Below, piece after piece: positions 6,817-11,741 of a stretch of DNA of 11,741 bases. The stretch is from the NCBI GenBank assembly GCA_030248825.1, contig JARCMB010000100.1, positions 1-11,741 on the forward strand, given 5' to 3'. The notes beneath the pieces are model-generated. The model was not told the DNA's origin, ran no database searches, and saw nothing but the letters and a program-made list of their open reading frames with translations. The DNA comes from Pseudanabaenaceae cyanobacterium MP8IB2.15 (GTDB lineage Bacteria > Cyanobacteriota > Cyanobacteriia > Pseudanabaenales > Pseudanabaenaceae). Numbering within the stretch: the stretch's first letter is position 1; each line of letters opens with the position of its first letter. The position numbers and the translations under genes were made by a program.

Positions 6817-7989
6817 TTATCTGTGTCGAGGTATGGGCGCGGCGATCGCGAACAGCACAGCGATCGCTGCTAGCACCCCACCGCCGATCAGGAAGCTGAC
6901 CTCGTACGACGACTGCGCAATGATAAACCCAGCGACGATTGGCCCACCCGCCTCACCGATGTCGCGGATGGTGCCTAGCACACCCAGCGCCGCGCCCATG
7001 TTCCCCTCCTTGGCCATGTCCGCTGCCAGTGCCGCCGTCGAGGGCGTTACCACCGCCATGCCGAACCCGTAGAGACCAGACAGGACGCATAGGAGTATGA
7101 ACAGGTGCGTCTGCACCAGCAACGGCAGCACCACGGCGCAGAGCAACACACCGCACAGGATCGTCGGCTTGTGCCCTACTCGGTCGGACACCCTCCCTGC
7201 GAACGGCTTGGCGATCAGGGTCGTCACCAATTGCACGCCCAGCACCAGACCGATTTGCGCGTCATTGTACCCTATGTCCTGTAGGTATAGCGGCAGGAAG
7301 CCAGACAGGATGCCGAAGCCGAAGTACACGGCCGATTCCGTTGTGCTAGTCATCAGCAGCGCGCCATGACTGAGCACTTGGCCCATCCCAGCGACGAACT
7401 TGCTCACACGCGACGGTGCCCCCGGCTGTGGTGGCATCGGAGCCTTGTCGGGGATTTGAAAGACGACGAAGATCGGCAGCAGTCCAATTAGTCCAGCCAG
7501 GAAGTAGGTGATCGAGAACGTGCCTAACGTGAAGAGCACGAACCCACCCACCAGTGGGCCGATGGCCGCGCCGAGGTCGGACATGGTCTGGAACCAGCCG
7601 AGCCGCTCGCCGCGCCTCGTGCTGTGCAGGTCAGCCACAGCCGCGGCCGCCACTGGGCTGAACACCGCCGTGGCGAAGCCATGGACAAAGCGCAGCAACA
7701 GGAGTTGACTCGGATCGGTGATCAGCATATAGAGGAATGGCGGGACAGCGAAGAAGAGCGTCGCCAGCAGCATGAGACGCTTGCGCCCCAACACATCGGA
7801 GAGCGCCCCCGCGGGCAGCTTGAAGCAGATACCGGTGATAGTCGAAGCCGCCACGATCAGACCAATCGCCTCCGGTGAGGCGTTGAGCTCGCGTGCGAAC
7901 CGTGGCAGCACTGGGCTGCGCGCCATCTGATAGCTCAGCCGAGCCACCAGCCCCGCCGTCAACAGCAACAGGAATGGACTGATGCGCAT
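6817..7989 (-). CDS. MFS transporter of the 12-helix drug:H+ antiporter type
   Basis: From ATG 7989 the protein has 390 residues, typical for 12-helix major facilitator exporters. Motif A between helices 2 and 3 is visible as GALSDVLGRKR (61-71), and a second-half echo as GRVSDRVGHKP. Motif C, the antiporter signature in helix 5, is GAAIGPLVGG (140-149). Such proteins expel drugs or other small molecules in exchange for protons; the substrate cannot be told. A longer frame to 8046 exists, but a strong Shine-Dalgarno sequence sits just before 7989. The gene is GC-rich (bases 7621-7680 are 73% G+C against 30% at 6481-6540), so it came from another genome. It ends at 6817 close to the AT-rich boundary. 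Two HIP1 octamers lie within its last 35 or so codons. The frame is intact, with no visible damage. Confidence 0.9.
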   Translation of the reverse strand: MRISPFLLLLTAGLVARLSYQMARSPVLPRFARELNASPEAIGLIVAASTITGICFKLPAGALSDVLGRKRLMLLATLFFAVPPFLYMLITDPSQLLLLRFVHGFATAVFSPVAAAAVADLHSTRRGERLGWFQTMSDLGAAIGPLVGGFVLFTLGTFSITYFLAGLIGLLPIFVVFQIPDKAPMPPQPGAPSRVSKFVAGMGQVLSHGALLMTSTTESAVYFGFGILSGFLPLYLQDIGYNDAQIGLVLGVQLVTTLIAKPFAGRVSDRVGHKPTILCGVLLCAVVLPLLVQTHLFILLCVLSGLYGFGMAVVTPSTAALAADMAKEGNMGAALGVLGTIRDIGEAGGPIVAGFIIAQSSYEVSFLIGGGVLAAIAVLFAIAAPIPRHR

Positions 7990-7994
7990 GTTCT

Positions 7995-8001
7995 TCCTCC
8001 T
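7995..8001 (-). promoter_or_regulatory. strong Shine-Dalgarno site for the MFS gene
   Basis: On the - strand AGGAGGA lies 5 bases before ATG 7989. It fixes this start in preference to the in-frame start at 8046. The neighbouring native genes have no comparably strong site. Confidence 0.8.
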
Positions 8002-8307
8002 AAGTCTGCAGTTCTTCTCGGGACAATGCCGATCGATGACCGTCATCCATTATTTTTATTAAGGATAGGCTGAAATAGCCCAGCGCGCCAAAAATGTACA
8101 AGTACGGGTATGACAACGATTCGTGCAAAACTGTATCATGACAGGCTTGAGACCATTAAATAGAGGCAATTTCAATAATCGATATTTCCAAGGGTCGTGA
8201 ACCGTTTTACAGTATTGGTGAATGGAAGGCTCAGTTTGCATAAGCAGAGTATTATCCACACACGACAAAGATTGAATCAATTTTGGATCGTGAGAGAAGT
8301 CAAAGGC

Positions 8308-8556
8308 TTATGGCAGTGGAATTTTCGGCTCAATAACTTGGATTACTTGCAGATCGTAATCGCTCGGCGGTGGAGAACGATCCAGATTGAGATCGTAGAC
8401 CCAAAGCCGATTCACATGCTGCGTCCAGCAAGGGCTAAGAGCAGCCACAGCATCAGTATCCAACGGATAGCCTTCCAGTCTCAACTCATTCAGAATCCGA
8501 CTAATTCCAAAGACATTGTAGAAAATCAAGCAATTTGCCACGAGGTGATTGTAATA
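8308..8556 (-). pseudogene. C-terminal remnant of a Tn3-family transposase
   Basis: Eighty-odd codons match the extreme C-terminus of Tn3-family TnpA transposases: NHLVANCLIFYNV, then LNELRLEGYPLDTDAVAALSP and a closing VNRLWVYDLNLDR. In the family this follows the last catalytic Glu of the DDE site in a protein of about 1,000 residues, so nearly all of the enzyme is missing. The frame closes at a TGA (8557-8559) and the match starts at once after it, so the break is near 8556. The remnant lies directly behind the transferred MFS gene, which hints that a Tn3-type element carried or received that gene. About 200 bases beyond the 3' end (8106 on, GGGTATGACAACGATTCG) could be the element's terminus, but I could not find its mate. 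Confidence 0.8.
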
Positions 8557-8597
8557 TCAAGTTCGGGCGATCGCCTATGATAAGAACAAGGTCTAAT

Positions 8598-8635
8598 GAC
8601 TGATAGATCGATATTGTTATCATATCTAATCAGTC
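8598..8635. repeat. imperfect inverted repeat at the transposon/kinase junction
   Basis: GACTGATAGAT (8598-8608) pairs with ATCTAATCAGTC (8624-8635) with one bulged base and a 15-base loop. Further out, CAAG and CTTG also face each other. It lies between the Tn3 remnant and the truncated kinase, where an end of an inserted element or a short mobile hairpin would be expected. No T-run follows it. Confidence 0.5.
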
Positions 8636-8648
8636 GGACTTGATATAA

Positions 8649-9110
8649 TTAAACGATCTGATAAATGATTTAACTGAAGAATTTTTAGAACTGGCGATCG
8701 CTGCTGATGTGCGATTAAATAGTCAAGTTCCACTTTTGGAAATCTATGTACTCGGTCACGAATCCCAACTCTATCGCCTTGTATCCAACCTGATTGCTAA
8801 TGCAATCCAATATACTCCGTCTGGAGGAGAAGTAATTCTCAGCTTAGAATTTGACGATCGCTTGGCTTTGATTAAGGTGAAAGATACGGGAATTGGGATT
8901 TCGCCTGAACAACAGAAGTACATTTTTGAACGTTTTTATCGAGTCGATAGCGATCATTCTCGTAAAACAGGCGGAACGGGTTTGGGTCTCGCAATTGCTA
9001 GGGCGACCGTGCATCAGCATCAAGGTCAGCTTTCGCTCCAAAGTGAAATCGATCGAGGCAGTTTATTCACGGTTCAATTACCTCGGATTCAACGATCTCT
9101 AAAATGTTAA
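8649..9110 (+). pseudogene. C-terminal catalytic domain of a sensor histidine kinase (RppB/NrsS-like), N-terminus lost
   Basis: The frame is open from 8649, after a TAA at 8646, to the stop at 9108-9110. The family match starts about NDLTEEFLELAIAADV, the end of the dimerisation region, and covers a full HATPase domain. Counting from the GTG at 8709, this has the N box NLIANAIQYT (27-36), the G1 box DTGIGIS (59-65), the F box IFERFYRVD (72-80) and the G2 box GGTGLGLAIA (88-97), with a normal C-terminus. The wording is closest to cyanobacterial RppB/NrsS-type kinases, which sense redox state or nickel. The sensor, membrane helices and phosphorylated His are missing, so signalling in the usual sense is impossible. 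A free ATPase domain could be translated from GTG 8709, but no good ribosome site is seen. The Tn3-linked insertion just upstream probably removed the front part. Confidence 0.85.
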
Positions 9111-9212
9111 GTCATAATCAATGAGATATGTAATAGCGGCGAAACGCATACCGAAGGTAATCGCCACATCATAAAGATTGCTTGAGAGATTCTAACCTTA
9201 ATAAATTTGCGC

Positions 9213-9237
9213 TATACTGTCATACAGAGTTATGACA
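9213..9237 (+). promoter_or_regulatory. promoter -10 box with palindromic operator of the toxin-antitoxin genes
   Basis: TATACT (9213-9218) is a good -10 box, preceded by TTGCGC; no clear -35 box is at the right distance. TGTCATA (9218-9224) and TATGACA (9231-9237) form a perfect 7-bp inverted repeat with a 6-bp gap, covering the expected transcription start. Such sites are where ribbon-helix-helix antitoxins bind to repress their own operon. The antitoxin ATG follows at 9248. Confidence 0.75.
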
Positions 9238-9247
9238 AATTAAAAAC

Positions 9248-9511
9248 ATGAGAGTTAATGCTCGACTCGACAGCGATCGCGCTACGAAACTCAACTACAT
9301 ACGTCAGCGCACTAATCAAGGTACGTCTGAAATCATGAAAGCGGCGATCGATTTTTATTATGAAAAGCTCCGACAAGAAACTCCTGCTAAACCGCTACAA
9401 CTTCTGCGAGAATCGGGGCTAATTGGTTGTGCCGAAGGCGATGCTGATTTGTCGGTTAATTACAAGCAATATCTCACTGACAGTCTAAACGAGAAATATG
9501 GTCATCGTTGA
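9248..9511 (+). CDS. ribbon-helix-helix (CopG-like) antitoxin
   Basis: The protein has 87 residues. The N-terminal MRVNARLDSDRATKLNYI followed by GTSEIMKAAIDFYYEKL is a ribbon-helix-helix DNA-binding fold (residues 1-42), which dimerises and would bind the palindrome at 9218-9237. The C-terminal half (GLIGCAEGDADLSVNYKQYL and on) is the type of flexible tail that wraps round and blocks a PIN toxin. The gene overlaps the toxin gene by 14 bases, the usual sign of coupled translation. Its own ribosome site is poor. It is probably degraded faster than the toxin, as is known for type II antitoxins. Confidence 0.82.
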   Translation: MRVNARLDSDRATKLNYIRQRTNQGTSEIMKAAIDFYYEKLRQETPAKPLQLLRESGLIGCAEGDADLSVNYKQYLTDSLNEKYGHR

Positions 9512-9926
9512 TTCGGGCTTTTGGATCGCGCTAATAAATCGCCGTGATGATTATCATGTTCTTGCTCAAAAGGTCTTAGATACTATCGATGAGCCACTGA
9601 TTACAACGTGGTGTGTAATTACGGAAGCTTGTCATATTCTCTTAAAAAGAACGGGAACAAATGCTCAACAGACTTTTATCCATAGTTTAGAAATGGGAGC
9701 TTTTGAAGTATTCGATCTAAAAGTTGAAGATGGTAAAAGAATTAGTGAACTGATGAATCAATATAGCTCTCTACCAATGGATCTAGCTGATGCTTCTCTG
9801 ATCATTCTTGCCGAGCATTTGGGACATGGACGTATTCTATCTGTTGATTTTCGCGACTTTAATGCCTATCGCTGGAAAAATCGCCATCCTTTTGAGAATT
9901 TAATGTCTCTGGATTTAAAATACTAA
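9498..9926 (+). CDS. PIN-domain toxin ribonuclease (VapC-like)
   Basis: The 142-residue protein is a single PIN domain. The acidic residues that bind metal in this nuclease fold are in place: Asp5 (VIVDSG), Glu43 (ITEAC), Asp95 with Asp98 (MDLADA) and Asp117 (SVDFRD). PIN toxins cleave RNA, often tRNA or rRNA; the target here is unknown. The start ATG 9498 lies within the end of the antitoxin gene and follows GAGAAA. The pair with an RHH antitoxin makes it a type II VapBC-like module, complete and undamaged, in a region where most other genes are broken. Such modules can stabilise a genomic island or plasmid segment. Confidence 0.85.
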   Translation: MVIVDSGFWIALINRRDDYHVLAQKVLDTIDEPLITTWCVITEACHILLKRTGTNAQQTFIHSLEMGAFEVFDLKVEDGKRISELMNQYSSLPMDLADASLIILAEHLGHGRILSVDFRDFNAYRWKNRHPFENLMSLDLKY

Positions 9927-10050
9927 TTGCCATCAGAGAATTCCCTAACATCTTCTAATCATTACTTTTTTTCTTAGTCCGCTTATTCTAGGTGCGGATG
10001 AGTCAAGCTGGATTTCGAGCATTGTTAAGAAATTAATTTTTGTATTCTTG

Positions 10051-10470
10051 CTAATGACTATGTAAATGATGGATGTCGGTGTAGTGGGCATGAAGGTGAC
10101 TAATCGGTAAATGCTCGTGGGTGTGAATATGTGGTTCGGTTATGGGAATTCCTTCTGGATGTTCGTGTTGATGATAATGATCGTGTTCGTGGGCTAAATA
10201 TTCATGCTGATGCTCGTGGGTTTTTGGAGCTAGGAATAACTGAACTACCGTCAGTGATGCAATCCCCCTAGGTCTATCTTTTGAACAAATTCCGCTCCTA
10301 ACCCCGTCCTCGCGAAGCAGGGTGGGGTAGTTCATACTAAAGCTACCATTCACTCTCTTTCCAGCAATATCGCAGAGAATCACCACCATGTAAATACCTG
10401 CAACTGGAAACTTAGAGGAACGAAATTGAGTCACTAGCAGCCAAGACTTTTTGAGAAATCTGGTAGTCAT
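10051..10470 (-). CDS. histidine-rich ORF, possibly a metal-binding protein with an inserted repeat
   Basis: The frame is 139 codons. The last 56 residues (about 10054-10221) contain 20 histidines, in runs such as HEHDHYHQHEH and ending HLHAHYTDIHHLHSH. Such tails bind Ni, Co or Zn and are known at the ends of metal exporters and metallochaperones in cyanobacteria. The first 80 or so residues look different: the middle (MNYPTLLREDGVRSGI) comes from the hairpin repeat at 10302-10327, so part of this frame is probably translated repeat DNA. The original start is therefore unknown, and the true gene may be only the His-rich part or a truncated tail of a larger transporter. Its ATG (10470) overlaps the ATG of the exosortase gene on the other strand, which makes this start doubtful. 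Confidence 0.45.
   Translation of the reverse strand: MTTRFLKKSWLLVTQFRSSKFPVAGIYMVVILCDIAGKRVNGSFSMNYPTLLREDGVRSGICSKDRPRGIASLTVVQLFLAPKTHEHQHEYLAHEHDHYHQHEHPEGIPITEPHIHTHEHLPISHLHAHYTDIHHLHSH
10302..10327 (+). repeat. GC-rich hairpin resembling dispersed cyanobacterial or IS200/IS605 end repeats
   Basis: CCCCGTCCT (10302-10310) can pair with AGGGTGGGG (10319-10327) around an 8-base loop. Two of the nine pairs are G-U wobbles, so the + strand RNA folds better than the - strand RNA. The GC-rich stem contrasts with its AT-rich surroundings. Similar sequences flank many cyanobacterial insertion elements, in my recollection, but I see no transposase here. Confidence 0.4.
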
Positions 10471-11741
10471 GCAGAGTAAAGAATTGGCTTTAAAAATCGA
10501 AAATTCTTCTGGTCGATCTAGAAGAAATATCTGGCTTAATGGTGCGATCGGATCGGCTTGGATCTATGTCAATGCTTCATCCTTAGGGTGGCTGGGGATA
10601 GCGATCGAGCAAACATCAACATTTAATCTCATCCTTTTAAGCGGTGTCGCGATCGGGTTAGCAGGATGGTTGATTTGGCAACAGCTTCAGCAAAAAACTA
10701 GTTTCATGGTCGCAGCTCAACCTGTAGCGAGATCTCTGCCCCTAATCCTCATGTTCGGTTCCGCTTTAAGTTCGATCGGTTTGCGGTGGTCGATCGAAAT
10801 CGAAGCGATCGAAGTTATCTGTTTTGCGATCGGGACTTACGGTTTGATTGGACTTTGGTTGCCCGAATCCACTTGGCGCAAGGGCTTATCGATCGCCGTG
10901 CTCTCGTCTTTTATCCTACCTTTCGTGTTGCAATTTGGCGTGGGCTTAGGATTCCCAGTGCGAGTGTTAACAGCAAACATCGTCGAACATTTGCTGGAGG
11001 GATGGCAGATTGCCGCGATCTCTTCCCATGACATCATTGTGTTGGAGAATGGCATCGCTCATATCGATTTGCCTTGTAGCGGGCTGAAAAGTCTGTGGAC
11101 TGGGACATTCTTTCTGTTGGGCGCGACTTGGATTGAAGGTCGCAAATTGAATATGAGATGGATGCTGATTTGCCTTGTCAGCCTTTTTTTACTGATCGCC
11201 GCTAATGTCTCTAGGGTGTCGTTGCTGGTGATTTTGACCTATGTAATGCATCAGCCGCGATTGGGTGAAATGCTGCATTTACCACTAGGCGTAATCGGAT
11301 TTATGAGTGCCTGTGGACTTACTTGGGCAATGCTCCAAACTGTGCCGAAACTGGGATTGGTAAAATCAAGCCCTAAATCAGAGATCGATCGACCTATTTC
11401 TCTAGCGCATCAAGCTATTTTAATTTTTAGTATTTTATTACTGACCTTAATTCCACGTCCCAATTTGACCGCGATTTCACCGATCTCGCCCAGTACGATT
11501 CTGGCTGAGGCAGCTAAAGCTCAAATCCAGTTACAGTCTATCCCCATGACTTCGATCGAATCGGAGTTTTTTGCCGATCGGAAAGATACGCTTGCCCAAA
11601 AAGAGCGGTTTAATTTTGGTAATCTCTCAGGTTCGCTGTTAATTGTCTCTAGTACCTCTTGGCGATCTCACCACGCCCCCGAACTTTGTTTTGCGGGGAA
11701 TGGATTTAAGGTCGATACAATGCAGCAACGATTCATTTCAA
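10469..11741 (+). CDS. xrtO: exosortase O with EpsI-like C-terminal domain (3' end outside window)
   Basis: The frame is open from ATG 10469 to the window edge, giving 424 residues. About eight hydrophobic segments lie in the first 310 residues, followed by a soluble part. The exosortase catalytic triad is visible: Cys203 in LPCSGLKSL, Arg249 in NVSRVSLLV and His270 in MLHLPLGV. The protein is thus a membrane cysteine transpeptidase that cleaves PEP-CTERM-like sorting signals and probably hands the protein to an exopolysaccharide or surface pathway. The tail, with SWRSHHAPELCFAGNGF (395-411), resembles the EpsI domain that accompanies exosortases in exopolysaccharide loci; the fusion is typical of the cyanobacterial type O. 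The ATG is the first in frame, with only a weak purine stretch before it. The next in-frame ATG, 10709, would lose the first membrane helices. Codon use and GATCG-rich sequence fit the host. Confidence 0.9.
   Translation, partial: MQSKELALKIENSSGRSRRNIWLNGAIGSAWIYVNASSLGWLGIAIEQTSTFNLILLSGVAIGLAGWLIWQQLQQKTSFMVAAQPVARSLPLILMFGSALSSIGLRWSIEIEAIEVICFAIGTYGLIGLWLPESTWRKGLSIAVLSSFILPFVLQFGVGLGFPVRVLTANIVEHLLEGWQIAAISSHDIIVLENGIAHIDLPCSGLKSLWTGTFFLLGATWIEGRKLNMRWMLICLVSLFLLIAANVSRVSLLVILTYVMHQPRLGEMLHLPLGVIGFMSACGLTWAMLQTVPKLGLVKSSPKSEIDRPISLAHQAILIFSILLLTLIPRPNLTAISPISPSTILAEAAKAQIQLQSIPMTSIESEFFADRKDTLAQKERFNFGNLSGSLLIVSSTSWRSHHAPELCFAGNGFKVDTMQQRFIS

Noticed and set aside
6833..7878. + strand and alternative - strand frames in the GC-rich block
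   Set aside because: High G+C leaves accidental open frames; only the - strand MFS frame gives membrane helices and family motifs.
7990..8046. Upstream extension of the MFS gene by 19 residues
   Set aside because: The strong AGGAGGA site five bases before 7989 fixes the start; the extension is basic, Cys-containing and unlike MFS N-termini.
8059..8580. Frames of 73 (- strand) and 127 (+ strand) codons around the Tn3 remnant
   Set aside because: Neither translation resembles a protein family. The + frame is antisense to the Tn3 transposase tail; the - frame lies in its 3' flank.
9120..9160. GGCGA/TCGCC inverted pair downstream of the kinase fragment
   Set aside because: The five-base arms and missing T-run are no better than chance.
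10786..11055. Two overlapping frames of 81 and 72 codons
   Set aside because: Both are shadows of the exosortase O frame, which is continuous from 10469 to the window end.

Overview
The window looks like a cyanobacterial chromosome or plasmid segment. I count at least 13 copies of the cyanobacterial HIP1 octamer GCGATCGC in 11.7 kb (for example at 341, 1831, 2092, 2500, 2791, 2977, 5018, 6842, 6860, 8567, 8694 and 9273). Its recognisable genes also have cyanobacterial types of relative: a 64-residue Atx1, a PacS/CopA pump, an RppB/NrsS-like histidine kinase end and an exosortase O. The base composition is AT-rich except for one GC-rich block at about 6820-8045.

Region 1 (1-3795) is an intact metal-handling cluster on the + strand. 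After the tail of an unknown gene come a small Atx1-like copper chaperone, a MerR-family activator, a Cu(+)-type P1B ATPase and a membrane-anchored cupredoxin. A clear MerR-type promoter (20-bp spacer, internal dyad) lies just before the regulator. It probably drives regulator, pump and cupredoxin as one autoregulated operon. The chaperone would hand Cu(I) to the pump, and the cupredoxin would bind copper on the far side of the membrane. A perfect 15-bp hairpin closes the region.

Region 2 (3916-5670) is genomic wreckage. It holds the C-terminal 40% or so of a CusA/CzcA-type heavy-metal RND pump on the - strand, broken by two in-frame stops and cut off at its 5' side. Next come about 240 bases of unidentified sequence and the C-terminal piece of an IS630-family transposase.

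Region 3 (5791-6558, - strand) is a scramblase-like (LURP-one/PLSCR superfamily) gene with a 57-bp-period in-frame duplication near its end.

Region 4 (6817-9110) is a mosaic of transferred and broken genes: a GC-rich MFS exporter with a strong Shine-Dalgarno sequence, the C-terminal remnant of a Tn3-family transposase, a short hairpin, and the catalytic C-terminus of a sensor histidine kinase that has lost its N-terminus.

Region 5 (9213-9926) is a compact type II toxin-antitoxin pair (RHH antitoxin, PIN toxin, 14-base overlap) with a palindromic operator on its promoter.

Region 6 (10051-11741) has a His-rich ORF on the - strand, which seems to be fused to a dispersed hairpin element. Head to head with it, and overlapping by a few bases, is a long reading frame that runs off the window. 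It encodes an exosortase O with its catalytic Cys/Arg/His triad and an EpsI-like tail. I found no tRNA, rRNA or CRISPR array.
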